Assembly: GCA_013399695.1 (NCBI GenBank)
Contig: VXAU01001356.1
Coordinates: 422,356 to 486,355, forward strand
Direction: 5' to 3'
Source of the DNA: Formicarius rufipectus
Taxonomy: Eukaryota > Chordata > Aves > Passeriformes > Formicariidae
Length of the DNA: 64,000 nt
Below, in pieces: positions 11,146-23,726 of the stretch. A model generated the notes under the pieces. That model saw only the letters and a list, made by a program, of their open reading frames with translations, had not been told where the DNA came from and made no database searches. Position numbers and translations under genes: made by a program. Position 1 is the stretch's first letter, and the number at the start of each line of letters is the position of its first letter.

Positions 11146-13318
11146 TACTTTTTACAAGCAACTGCAATATTTTAAATTTCAGATGTGTAATTTCTGTAAA
11201 AGTATTAACTTAAAGAGAAATATTTAGATAGTCCTGTAATAAATTTTTGCGTAGTCTTATTACATAGTTATTGAATAATGCTTTATGTATAAGTATGTGT
11301 GTGTATACATATATATATATATTGCTAGACCAGCAATTTCCATATTCACAAATTTGAAACCCCCAATAATTCACTCTCTTCTAGGTTCCTGTGCATTTGT
11401 ATCAGTTGCAGTTAGTCCCTGGAGAATAAAGAAGAAAATATTTTGACAACTGAAGGTATTTTGGTCCTGATATTCAACTCACATTGCAGCACATGGTTCT
11501 TGAAACTTTGGAGCTTATGCCACAATAATTAAAATCCAATGGAAACATGCTTTCAGATATTACTAAAATCTTACGGAAATTAATAATTATAATTACATAA
11601 TTTAATTGTGCAAACGAAGAATATGCAGGCAAAGAGATGGTAGGCAGGAGAATTTAAGGAAGTCAGGAACTAACTAGAATATTTTTACTTTTCTATTTCT
11701 GAGGAGGATAAGGCTGAAAAAATTCCTAATTTTTTTTCACTTACAGTACTAATTTTTGGTGATGTAATTCATACAAGTATACTGTATATAGACCTAAAAC
11801 ATGTAAAGCAGTTCAGTATACTTTATATTAAGTCACAATCTAAAAGTTTTGTGGCTTTAGTGCTATAGCACCGTACCTCTAAGTTAATAACATTCTGCAG
11901 TGTAGTTTTCCATTCGTGGTCATCTTTCTGGGGGATTTTAGTTCCTGTTTCTTTGTTTGATTTGTTGCTTTCTTAGTTGAGTTTTGGTCAGAACAGTAAG
12001 AATGCAAACTCTAACAATGTATTTCTATAATACAAACTTAATTAAATTAAAAACATGTACAAATTATTTTCCGTATTTTTTATAAAGAGAAAAAAGAAAT
12101 GTAATAATTGTGAGCTAAAGGGAAAATAATTGAACATGAATTCTTTCTAAGTGATTCCATTTTACTTGTAGTTTTGTTTCAGAAAAGAAAGCTTGTTTTG
12201 AATGGATTCCATTAAATGTTTATTATCAAACAGAATCTCAATGGTAAATATTTTTATAACTTTAAGAAGTTGAAAGTTATTACAGGGATTTTTGTTGTTT
12301 CATTTTCTTTCTTCTTGCTTCATGCAGTTTCCATAAAAAAGGCAATATACTGCACAAGTAACTCTTCAGATAAATAAATTTGCAGTGCTATCCAAGACTG
12401 AATTCAATTCTGAGTTAAACCATGCCTGCCAATTATTTCCAGCTATTTGATAGACCAGTTCTATTCAATTTAAATTCTATTCTCAACAAAAATTTTATGC
12501 AACAATACATTCAGAAAATTATACTTTGTGAGAGACAAAAGCAATAAACAGTTTTATTTTCTTTACTGTTCCTTTTGTGGAAGTAAAAAGACGAACAGCA
12601 AGAATCTTCAAAAATAGCATATTATAGAAATAGCACTGTGGGAGTTTTGAAGCTGTTGTCAATCCCATGTTAATGCTGGTTTAAAGGAAACATGTATGAC
12701 TAGGTCAGGAGTCAAAAAAACTATCTCTAGTTTATGTTTTTAAAAAAACAAACCTGTCTGATTTCAAAATATGTTGTAAAATGTATATTTGCATTTCATA
12801 GCTGAAGATATTATTTCAGTTTAAATATAGAGGAATATTAACTTTTAAATCTTGTACACCACATAGGCAGGAATTTCTAGTTTAGTTTCTGTTCAGGGAA
12901 ATATGCTGCAGAAGGTATGGAAAATATACATTTTTAAAATATGAGATAATTGCATATGCTTCTTTTCTGAATAAAGGGAGAAAAAGAGAAAGGTCACATA
13001 AAATTATCTTCGCAATTTAATCATTCCCCGTCTTCACATATTCATAACCCAATACATTTCTACAAAGTGTTCCACAGACCAGTGTATCTTCAGCATACCT
13101 GATTGCTTTCCTCAAGTGAGGCTTAAAATTTGTTTTCTATCCATAGCTTTCACTGACTTTGACTGGCATAACATTTAAAGAAAAGAAAGATATTGTTATC
13201 ACTATGATTACACAATAATTTTGCAATTATTTTAATATCCTCTATCTGAACAATTAGATAATATTGTAATCAATATGTATATTATTTGACCTCTAACTGT
13301 GAGACTTTTGTTTTTATG
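11146..13318. other. Unique A+T-rich DNA
   Basis: No gene seen. A short (TA)n microsatellite lies near 11306-11322. Nothing else stands out. Confidence 0.5.
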
Positions 13319-14055
13319 AGATGTTAGCCACGAAATGTAGGAAACCAGAGGAATGACTGACAGGCTCAAAGAAACCAGATGGAAATGGAGGGGGGAAAGG
13401 GGCAGGGTGAGTTCTGCTAAGTGGATGGTGCAGGTACAACGAAAGGTTCAGACAAAGTTTATTAGAGAACCCCTCACATGAGTCACGAGGTGTAGAAAGG
13501 ACACCCTTGCTTTCTAAACTCCTTCTCAGAGAGGAGCCAAGGTGCAGCTGGATCCAATCCTTGCCCCAGACTTTGTCAACGAACCTAGTCTAAGGAATTA
13601 CAGAGGTATGATTGAACCTTTGTACAACTTTGCCCCATAGGATTAAGGATGTCAAATCAAATATATTTATATAAAAATGAATTATTTATTATGATAAATG
13701 ATTAGACAAAAAGATCTTAATCAGAATTATTTACTACACAGTATAGAAACTAAAACTACTAGTATAGTGTCCTATATAAAAGCACTTCTATTAAAGCTCA
13801 CAAAAAAAAGAAACAATTCTTAAGTAAAGTTTAATGTTACTTACCCATACCAAACCCTGTGGGCAAATCTCCTTTGCTCAGACTGGAGGAGTAACTTTGA
13901 GGGGCATCCCCCCTCGAGGGAGGAATCTTCATACACACTCCAAGAATGGGTATGTTAGAAAAACCTGCCATTTGAAAGAGGGACTGAACTTTTACAGCAT
14001 AAAGTGAGTGGCTGTCAGTCAAATGTCTCCAGGCCAACTATATCACCTTGGAATT
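13319..14055 (-). mobile_element. Possible degraded ERV LTR (minus strand)
   Basis: Two GC-richer islands (about 13330-13640 and 13832-14050) are separated by very A+T-rich sequence. The first has an antisense poly(A) signal (TTTATT near 13458), and the second has an antisense C-rich block with 'cccccctcgaggg'. This layout could be U3 and R/U5 of one minus-strand LTR split by another insertion, or two unrelated remnants. No target-site duplication was found. Confidence 0.25.
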
Positions 14056-15376
14056 TTTAGATAAGGATACTTTACCATATCAGGGCATAACACAGAATAT
14101 ATGTAAACTAGATTTTGTACAGACTTAGATATTTCCATTTATTCATCTATATTCATATGTAATATACATCTTTAAGCACGGGTGTGTGAACACAGAAATT
14201 AACAATGCAGATTTTTTAATTTTATTTGTAATTATTTTATTAACAATTATCATTTGGGAAAAAAATGCCCATTGGGTGATCATTCTTGTGAATTCTTATG
14301 ACTCAAAGAATAAACTCTGTTTGAGCAATCTTATTTGAATGTACATTTGTCTTGACAGATACTTCATATTTTATAAAGCAATTTCATACATTTATTCATA
14401 TTGTTTAAGGTAAAGTTGACTCTTGAAGGTAAGTACAAAGAAATGCATTTTTTCAGCACATTATTGTAAAGAAAGTTGCGGTTTAATTCTTAAATAAAGC
14501 AAAACATTAATTTGCTTAGCATTTTGCAAGCAATCTGGTTCTTCTGTCTCTAGAGGACTGTATTACAGGAGGCTGAAAACCAATTTGTCTGTTGCCTGTA
14601 CTAGGTTTAAGTATTCACTTTTTGGGGAAGTCAGTCCACTTCTTTTTATGAACAATTAATTCCAGTGGGGGAAAAACTCAAGACTGAAAATTTCTCAGGT
14701 TCATATTTTACTGATTCAAAATGTTTATTCTTGTGAAGAATTTCGAGACCAAGCTTTAATTTTCAGCCTGTCTGAGCTCCCTGCTTTTTCTCACCTCTAT
14801 ACCAGACCACACAATGAAATGAGAGAATAATTTACAACACCGTTATTCATAAAAGAAATAACTTTTCCTTAGACAGTTCTTATAACTGATTACAAATTGT
14901 ATATATTGCATATGAATTGATCTTTCAGTGGGCTTACATGAAAAGGAATATTATTCACTGATATACAATGACATGAAATACTCAAACCATGTAAATAAAC
15001 ACCTTTAACTCTGAAAAGCTGTACTTTTAAAGAGTATTCCAATATTTTCCCGAAGCTGTATATGTTTGAAACAATGAGAATATTTCTCTAGAATGACATT
15101 TTTTTCACTCAAAAAAGTTCCATAATTCAATAAAAATGTAAAAATAGTAATTCTTAGCAGTTCTTATTTTTAAAATATTTTCTTCATTTAATTAAGGATT
15201 TTTTTAGCTGAAATTCAAAATTAATTTTTTATTGAATGGCAGGGTTTACTTCGATTCCAGCTGAGTTTTAAGCAGCATATATGTTTTCCAAGTTAAAAAG
15301 GTGAAATAGTTTTACTTAGATGCACAAAACAAGAAATCAGATAAGAACAATACAAAACTCATTCTTTGGCTCTCTT

Positions 15377-15397
15377 CCCCTCCCTCCCCCGCCCCCC
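15377..15397 (-). other. Predicted short-loop G-quadruplex motif
   Basis: The plus strand has four C runs of 4, 3, 5 and 6 bases separated by single bases. The minus strand therefore has four G runs with 1-nt loops, the arrangement known to form the most stable quadruplexes. It sits alone in strongly A+T-rich DNA. Confidence 0.75.
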
Positions 15398-17135
15398 TTG
15401 TATATTTTGCTCACATGACTTCGGTTATGTGTGGTTGGTTTTTTGCAATTTATTATGTACTCCAACCCTAGAAGATAAACCTGGAAAATAGTCTCTGATG
15501 TTTGTGAGATCTGATTCTTAGCATCTAAGGTTCTTGCAATTTCTTGTGTTAGTTCTTGTGTTTTGATTTTGTAATCTTATTTAGTGTATAATAGAATAGT
15601 TTTTCTCTGTCCTGACAGTAACTGATTAGAAGTACATCTGCTGTTGCTATTATTAATTGAGTCAGAGAAGTCTATTAAAAAGAAAAAATGAAAAAAAAAC
15701 CAAACCAAACAAAACAAGAATTTGGAGATGAATGGGATATTTTGTATGTCTGAAATATTGTATCAAAAGAAATGTTTCAAGAGATATTACAGGCAGAAAG
15801 GTAGCAATTCTGTATGATAATTGCAAAGGACACATTTAGTGAATTGTGAAACTCAATATAATGATTGGATAAAAGGGACCACTTATCCCTATTTCTTGTG
15901 GTGGCTGTTGGCTTATTTAAAACAACAAAACATGCATAATTTCAGGTGTCCAAATGACGCAGGCAATACATGCATTAGGACCAAAAATGTGACATATTAA
16001 TGCTCTTAAATCTATTTGAAAATAGAAGTTATTTAGACTGACAATTTTGCATTAATCTAACACATACATTCAAAATGCACAACATCTACATACAGAGATT
16101 TTACATCTAAGCTGTAAAAAAGTTTGGTTGTACTCATATCACAGATCTAGGAAAAAATATTATATTGGTCTTAGCAATCAATAAGTACATTTTGACAGGG
16201 AAGCAGGAATGGTTCAGCACAGGCTGATCTAATAGAAGTATGTGAATTTCTAAAGGTCACCCAGGATGATAAAATTAATAAGGATTCCACATGTCTTGTC
16301 AGTCATCACACTAAAGAAAATAATAAATATTTTCAAATTAGTTCTAATAATATCTTTTAGCCTTTTAGAAAATCTTCGTATGCATTTTTAAGACCTTTAT
16401 ACATTAACATTAATGACACATCATAAGAAAAGTTTTTTAAAAAAAGGCAACAGTCACTGGGAAAAGATATAGAACAGTCACATATGGGAAAAGACAAATT
16501 ATAATCACATATATATTTATAACATATAACAATTATAAAATCTCAAATCTATTAATTATTCATCTAATAGATAATATTAATCATACAGTATTTTTTTTCT
16601 GTTCTTATACAGGAAACATTTAATCATGTAGATATCATGACTAGTGATTACAAAAGTTAAAATTATTATATTTTAAAGCAGTGTAAGTATTTTCTAAGTA
16701 TCCATATATGAGAAGAGAAATTCATAAATTTTAAGGTTATAAGTTTATAAGGTTGTAGGTTATAAAGAACAGGATTACATATATGAAACTTTTTACTTAA
16801 ATCTATGAGTCCTAAAATAGATATAGAAGATTAGATGCCGATATACATCTCATTTTCTTTGACTGTTTAAGCAGGTCTAATGAGTTCAGAGGTGTTACAT
16901 ATGCATAAATCCAATGTACTTATTATCTATGAAAAGATTTGCTGACTGTTAAAACATTAGTTAATATTCCTTAATTTTTCTCTTTTTTTTTCTTAAAAAT
17001 TCTTAGAGTAAAAAAGAATACTTGTTTTAAATTGCTAAAAATAGTTTTGTATGTTGAAATATTAATATAATTCTCACATAAAATCATTCTTAAATTAAAA
17101 ATAAAGATATTAAACAATTTGAATAACAAAAAGTA

Positions 17136-17136
17136 N
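17136..17136. other. Single ambiguous base (N)
   Basis: One N in A+T-rich DNA. Confidence 0.99.
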
Positions 17137-17967
17137 ATAATTAATTATTAATATTTTATAAATATTAACTTTTATATGATAAAACTATCATATTAACTGG
17201 TTTGTTGTGATAGTACTTCATTAATGGTTTGGAAATAGATGAGTGCAATCTCATAAAATGTACCAAGTCACACACAGTGCAAATGTGCATACATATATGT
17301 GAAGTTGTATGTATCTAGACAGACTTACGTGCATCAGGTATTACAGCCTGTGTGTGTGTCTGCAGGGGGGTGATCAGGATACTCTTCAGCCAGAACAGTT
17401 CCAATTTTTAAAACAAAGCTTCAAGGAATTTTTCTGCATTAACATTACTTTATACTGCTACATGTAGAACTTTTGTATTTTTAATGCTTATATACATTAG
17501 CTGTGAGTATGCAATACATTGTTTCTGATATAATACAGGCAGCACTAATGGCTACTGCCCTTGGCAGTCAGCTGCTGAGGGAGGTGATAAGGCTTGAGAG
17601 CTCTTCCATAACAGAAGTGGAAATACTGGGCCTATCTTTCTTCCACTTTCCTCCAAGACATTTCCTTGGAAGTTCTATGCTTCCTACTCTATCTGTTAAA
17701 AAAACAGATCTCATTAGCTTCTGATGTGTGTCCCTGTATTATTTTCCATCTTGTGTGTTCAAGGATGTTTGCAACCCCTTATGCTTATCTTCGTTGTTCT
17801 TCAACTTGAAAATTCTACTTATGTAATTGTTTAAATTTTTTACATGCCTTCAAAGAGCAACTTGTGTGTCTTTGTCACTTTGGTCATGGTTTTGCTTACA
17901 TATGTATGTAAATTGCCAATATATTGTGTTTGCAACATCCCAGCATTACAAAATAATTACACATGCG

Positions 17968-19626
17968 CTAGTTTTGTCTGAGGTAGAGTGACTAGTATGG
18001 AGTTGAGTTTCGGATTTGTGCTGAACATGGAGTTGATAATATAGAGATGTTTCTATTATTGCTGAGCAAGGCTTACACAGAGGCCTTTTCTGCTTTTCAT
18101 ACTGCCACACTAGCAAGGAAATTGGGGCCACATGGGAGGATGGGAGGAAGCACAGCCAGGGCAGGGCACCTAAACTGACCAAAAGGATATTTCATACCAT
18201 ATGATGTCATGTTCAGTACATAAAGTGGAAGGAAAAAGGGGGAGGAGATGTTGGGAGTGATGCAGTTTCCCAAGTAACCATTACAGGTGATGGGGCCCTG
18301 CTCTCCTGTAGATGGCTGAACACCTGCAGTGAGACACAGAATTGTTTATGGCTTAAACATTGTTAAAATCACTGTAAGACTTTTGTCCACTGTAGCAAAC
18401 TGTATAAAGCAGAAACTGCTCACCTAAGCCCACCCCCCCACCCCAGAATATGTCAACTAATTTGAAATGTGAGGGGAACTTGAGATAAGATAAAGGTAGT
18501 ACTATTGTCCAGTTATCCCAGGAGAAGAGGGTGTGAGAGACTGGAATGCTAATGGCTCAGACAATCAAGGTGCAAGCTGATGATGAGTAAAGTAACCACC
18601 CAGGTGCTGAGGGTGTGCACACCTGACACCTCAGACTACAAGATGGGTGTTGCACAAGATAAGGAGAGAGGCAAATCCTGTGAGGTGGGATTGTGTTTTT
18701 GTCCTTACACAGATGACTCAGCTGTGGTAACTATCCCCTCGGGGGAAGCACCAAGACAATTCACTTATAACCTGAAGATATTCATCACTGCTGATGTGCC
18801 ATTGTGGACATTGTGTGCAGGTGTAATGTCTTAGAAGGTGTCAAAGACTCGTGAAATGTCCCATGATCCAGTAATACATCATTCACTGTAAAACTTCCCA
18901 CCACAGGAGAGATACTGGGCATATTCCCACCTATCCTAAGCCCAACAAAAGACAGCACAAACTTCATTCATCACTTAGTCTTCTGTCACCACCCTGCACT
19001 GCCCTCAGCAAGGACTTTTTCTCTCACCACACATGCCATACCCTTACTTCACCACATGGGACTTCCTTCCACACCATGGGCTTTTTCCTTCACCACCCCT
19101 CTGCCCCAAGTTTCCTTCCACAGACTGCAACTATCACTTCCACAAGACTGGGACTCTCATCACCAAGATGACCACAAGAAGAGGATTATGGGACACCTTT
19201 GGAATCCACAGAGTGGTGACATTTTTCTACTTTATCTGTCTTTCTGTCACCTCCTTTCTCTCCCCCTTTGTCCCTTTTCCCTATTTCTTTCTATCTTTCT
19301 CTATCTCATGTCTAATGTTAAATGAAAATCTGTGTTATTGACTTTGGCACATTGCCTCATTTACACCTTAATTCCAGCAGAGACATCTCTCTAATAATTT
19401 TAAACAACCTGATCATAACAACTGCCTGCCCATGGGAGGTAGAGAATTAATTCCTGGTTTTGCTTTGCTTGTGTGCACAGCTTTTGCTTTCCTTATTAAA
19501 TGGCATTATCTCAACCCACAAGCTTTCTACCTTTTACCCTTTTGATTCTCTCCCCAGTCTTGCTGGTGGGGAAGTGAGCGAGCAGCTACATGGGGCTTAT
19601 TTGTCTGCTGAGTTTAAACCATGACA
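17968..19626 (+). mobile_element. ERV LTR split by a nested insertion
   Basis: The outer LTR reads from about 17968 to 18327 and resumes at about 19422 to 19626. The left part has 'tttgtgctgaacatggag', 'gaccaaaaggatatttcat' and 'ttcccaagtaaccattacag', continuing to 'gatggctgaacacctgc'. The right part continues with 'ctgcccatgggaggtag', a T-rich R region, 'gaagtgagcgagcagcta' and an end like 'gtttaaaccatgaca'. These blocks are contiguous in the known songbird LTR family (recalled consensus), so the 1.1 kb between them is a later insertion. No target-site duplication was identified for the outer LTR. Confidence 0.75.
18328..19421 (+). mobile_element. Nested element inside the LTR (possibly another solo LTR)
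   Basis: About 1094 bases interrupt the outer LTR exactly between 'gaacacctgc' and 'ctgcccatggg'. A short direct repeat (CCTGC at 18323-18327, ACTGC at 19421-19425) flanks the insertion. Near its edges lie TG (18330) and CA (19419-19420), so a solo LTR is plausible. The interior has a C-rich run with quadruplex potential on the minus strand (18429-18444) and a pyrimidine-rich distal part. The family is not recognised, and the several 80-100 residue open frames inside are not coding-like. Confidence 0.5.
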
Positions 19627-20246
19627 ACATGTTATTTCTTAAACTATTTTGATATGTTTATATTTGGGATAGAGGTAGACAAAAATTAATTTTTTCTTGG
19701 TAAATGCTCTTAAAATTTATAAATGTCACAAGTTCCTGCTTTAGCTAGGTATGGAATGGAAATGCCAGAGGTTGAAAGATGCTGAGTGTTCACAAGAAAA
19801 TAACAAGATAGGATGTCATACTATTAGAATCTAGACACAGTAGAATAATTCCTTGCTCTGTAAAATGGGTAAATGAGGACAATTTCCTGAAAATTGAATT
19901 AGTGATCATTAATATCTTTCGTAAGACCTTCTGTCTTGATATGCATGTGGTTATTGAACTATGGGTTTTCTGCTGTACAAGTATCAAATTATTTTGATAT
20001 TAGTGAAAATACATTTTTTTTTTGAATGTCAGTATTCAGCCTTCTATATCCTAGGCATTATTTTGACATAGTAAAACCTTGGTTATTATATAGTGTCTAA
20101 ATTTGAGCTCATCAACCAAGATAGATTATTCTAAGTAACAAGAAGCTTCAGAGGAAATAGTTGTTTATATCCAGTATGTAACAGGATTCACATAAAATAT
20201 TTTCTGGAAGAGTCCATGAAAGATACTCTAATGGCTAAACATAAGC
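19627..20246. other. Unique A+T-rich DNA
   Basis: No gene or recognised repeat. Confidence 0.5.
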
Positions 20247-20845
20247 CTTTCAAGTTCAATAAAGGCTAGGACATGGTCCTGCACCTGGGGAGGAACAGCC
20301 CCATGTAACAGTAAAAGTTAGGAGCTGACCTGCTGGAAAATAACTCTGTAGAGAAGAACCTGGAGGTCCTGATGAACAACGAGTTAACCATGAGCCAGCA
20401 GTTTGCCTCTGTGGCCAAGAAGGTTAATCATTTAACATTAAAGAGTGGGACAGGTCAGGGGAGGTGATCCCGAGATTCTACTCAGACTGGTGAGGACACA
20501 TCTGGAATACTGTGTCCAGGTCTGGGCTCCCCAGTTCAAGAAAGATGATGAAATATCGAGGATGGCCCAGTGGAGGGCAAGAAAGATGATCAGGGGACTG
20601 AAGCATCTCTCTTGGGAAGGAAGACTGAGGGAGCTTGGCCTGCATAGACTAGAGAAGAGAGACAGAAAGGAATCTTATCAAATATGTTGAGGGTACGTGT
20701 CAAGAGGATAGTGCCAGATTCTTTTCAGTGGTGCCCAGTGACAGGACAAGACCATCCAGAGAAGTTGTGGGATCTTTCATCTCTGAAAATGTTCAAAACC
20801 CATCTGGCTACAATGTTGTGCAATCTACTCCAGGATTTTATTAAT
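20247..20845 (+). mobile_element. CR1 LINE fragment, end of ORF2 into 3' UTR
   Basis: Sense CR1. The translated segment near 20480-20680 contains VRTHLEYCVQVWAPQFKKD and later IRGLKHLSWEGRLRELGL, the conserved C-terminal end of CR1 ORF2 after the reverse transcriptase. Upstream are decayed blocks ('gacatggtcctgcacctggg', 'aacctggaggtcctgatg'). The 3' UTR follows with 'gtgcccagtgacaggac' and stops near 20845, before any ATTCTATG tail. Frameshifts and stops show it is dead. Confidence 0.9.
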
Positions 20846-20857
20846 TTTTTTAATACC

Positions 20858-21259
20858 TGCTTTTGGCCTGGACAGGGTTAATTTGCTACAATAGCCAGGA
20901 GGAGGCCTGTCTAGGACTCTGATGTTACATAACACCTCTTCAAGTCATTTCTGGTGGTGGAAGATTTTTTTTGGCTCTCTCTTCCAAAGAGGTATTCCTT
21001 CCAGTTGATAAAGTGTGGTGGGGAACCATCTGCTATTTGTTTATTCTCATGGGCTTTCCGTGCAAACAGTTTCTTTGTCTTATACGTTTTGTTACTAGTA
21101 TTATTGCTGTTAAAATGTTTTATCTCATTGCTGTTCCCAGTGAATTGTTCTTACATCAATCTGTGATCTTTGTGGTTTGTGCCTCTAGTTGGAGGGGAAG
21201 GGGTTAGTGAGTGGCAGCACGCTTTTAGCTAGCATACTAAATTAGAGAATACCACAACA
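20858..21259 (+). mobile_element. Solo ERV LTR, family 'TTGGCCTGGACAGGG'
   Basis: It begins TGCTTTTGGCCTGGACAGGG and ends '...gagaataccacaaca', with TG/CA-type ends. It shares 'tttctttgtcttatac', a T-rich R segment, a G-rich 'ggggttagtgagtggcagc' and 'ctaaatt(a/g)gagaatacca' with the LTR at 56916-57324. No target-site duplication was found. The frames at 20954-21207 lie within it and are accidental. Confidence 0.7.
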
Positions 21260-21340
21260 CATATGGAGGAACTGAAGGTTTGAAACATTACCCATGGAAA
21301 ACTCCTACTTTTTGAAAAACATTTGAAGTCAATAAGGATA

Positions 21341-21572
21341 GAATCATAGAATGGTTGGGGTTGGAAGGGAACTTAAAGAGCATCTAATTCCCATCATGTT
21401 GACAGGGGTAGGAACAACTTTCAACATGCTCAGAATCCCCTTCAGCCTAGTCTTGACTATTTCCAGGGTTTAAGCATCCAAAACTTTTCTGGGCAACCTG
21501 TTCCAGTGTCTCACTATGCTGTCAGTAAAGGATTTCTTCTTAATATCTAGTCTAAATCTTCCCTGTAGGCCT
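21341..21572 (-). mobile_element. CR1 LINE, 3' end fragment (antisense)
   Basis: The left edge reads 'agaatcatagaatggttgggg', the reverse complement of the CR1 tail. Antisense 3' UTR blocks follow: 'gggcaacctgttccagtgtc' and 'taaaggatttcttcttaata'. The copy is 5' truncated. Confidence 0.9.
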
Positions 21573-23324
21573 AAATAGCTAATGATTAAAAAAAAAGTAC
21601 TTCTGTAATTCTTGAGAAAAATTAAGTAGTGTGAGGTCCTTTCTTGTAACATTTTTGAGTTGAGGAACTGGTAGTATGCACATATTAAATTATTGAAATT
21701 ATAATTTACTGACACTAGAGTGTAGTTGTTCTTTAAAGACTTATTGAAGACATAACTAAAGGAAAAAAAATTTCACCTTCAAACTTATAAGAATAAAGAA
21801 GTCAAATTGCAGAACAGATGAACAGGAGCTTCTTTCCATCAAGTTTTATTAAGTAAATAATAACATGCAGCTGTAGATAAATTGTGACAGAAAACAATTA
21901 AAGTAATCTAAAGGTACCACTATAAAGAGTTCCATGGTCACTCATTCTCTTTTCTTTCTGCTTACATATATAGAAAATCAAAGCAGAGCTCATGTCATAT
22001 ATCTCCACTAATAAAATACTGAAAGACTCCGTTTGCAAGCAGAAAGAAGTAACTTAAGATCCTTTAATTTCCATATCCCTTGCCTTGGGTTTTCCCTGTT
22101 CATAGAAATGAAAAACAGAAAGATATCTGTGACATTTCTTAATTGTTAGTCAAGTATTTGCTATTTTGTATATATACATATATATTTTGTTCATAACATA
22201 CATGTATTATGCACAGACTTCTTTTTCCAGATCCATTAAAAGAAAATAGCTTTGGGCCCATAACTGAAGATCAGTGTATGTTTACATTATCCATTTATCT
22301 CACTCCCTATTTTGATACATCTGATTATTTTCTCTGCATGAATGCAAGTTAACTTCTGTTTGGACATTTGCCATCTGGCTCCTATCACTGAGAACTTGGT
22401 TCAGAATTTGAAAGATTATTCTTCTCAGGGTCCATTTTTTTGTATTTAAATGCTCTCATTACCTAGGATATATCCTGAAATTATCCCAGCAAGGCTCCCA
22501 AACACTATGGGCTATTTCTTTATTGTGAAGACTAGCAGCATTGTTCTGAAATAAACTTAATGGAATTTTGCAATGTTGTTCTCTTTGAGACCCTTTTAAC
22601 ATACAGTAAACAATAATAGTAATAAGAACTCTATATAATTACAGAGAAAAATAATACTTGAACTGAATAGTATGTAACAGATGCATCAAGCACTGTCCAA
22701 GTGACAGTCCAACTGGAAAAGATATAAACTAGTCCATTCTATCTGGCCTGGCTCTAACCCCCTGTTTGGTTCCTAGAGCAGATTAACCAATTTTGGAGAC
22801 ACAGAATTGGGCATGTCAACATTAGAGACGCATCTAAGTTCCAGCTGCAATCAAAGGAGAACAAATAAGTATTATCACTGCAGCATAAGGAGCAATTCAG
22901 CTAGCCCTAACATACACAACTCTGATAGCTCCCCAGACTCCGCTGAGACTACTGATCCAAGCTTAGATGCCTAATTTGTGTGTGATCCTCTAAATTCCAA
23001 TACATATAGTATGGAGTTTTCATCTTAGACTACTACTACATTCATCTACTGCTTTCAACTTAGACTACTGCTGTACTAGCAAGTAAAACAGGATGAGGCT
23101 GTGAACCCAGGCACTTTTCTGCAGTCATCTATGCAGTTTCACTGTCTACACAGTTGCCAGCTTTTTCCTCATGTGTGACAGAGAGACTTTTTACTGTCCA
23201 ATGCATAAGCACTTCTCACAGAAAGGGTGGGCAAAGGGCAAACCACAACACCAAGTGTACAAAATACTGTTTTGGAGGAGAAGAAATTTCAGAGTCAGGA
23301 GCACAAGCTATGTCACTTGATCAG
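21573..23324. other. Unique A+T-rich DNA
   Basis: No gene or recognised repeat; a short TA-rich microsatellite lies near 22168-22188. Confidence 0.5.
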
Positions 23325-23726
23325 GGGCCTGGAACCCATCTCCAATGAATACAGGCTGAGAGTGATGGCTGGGGTTGTTCAGTCTGCAAAGAGAATGCTC
23401 TGAGGAGACCTTATAACATCTTCCAGTATATAAATGGTGCCTACAGAAAAGCTAGAGAAGGACTTTTTACAAGGACATACAGCAAGAGGACACAGAGGAA
23501 CGTCTTCAAACTCAGAGGAGAGATTTAGATTAGATATTAGTAAGAAATTTTTTACTGTGGGGGTGGTGAGACACTAGAACAGGTTGCCCAGAGAAGTGTT
23601 CAAGGTCAGGCTGGATGGGACTGTGAGCAAACCGGTCTCACAGAGGCTGTTCCTGCCCATGGCAGGGTGTTGGACTGGGTGATTATTAAGGTCCCTTCCA
23701 ACCCAAACCATTCTATAATTCTAAGA
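23325..23726 (+). mobile_element. CR1 LINE, 3' UTR fragment with intact tail
   Basis: Sense CR1 3' region. It contains the standard 'gaacaggttgcccagagaag', then 'ggatgggactgtgagcaa', 'gttggactgggtgattatt', 'ggtcccttccaacccaaacc' and a tail of 'attctataattct'. The 3' end is well preserved and coding sequence is absent. Confidence 0.95.

Larger units (their letters stand above)
14056..17967. other. Long unique A+T-rich stretch
   Basis: Nearly 4 kb with no recognisable gene or repeat, apart from a C-rich G-quadruplex motif at 15377-15397 and a single N at 17136. The frame at 17503-17724 has no motif. Confidence 0.5.

Noticed and set aside
13319..14055. A complete minus-strand provirus
   Set aside because: Only two short GC-richer islands and an antisense poly(A) signal are visible; there are no paired LTRs and no recognisable internal genes.
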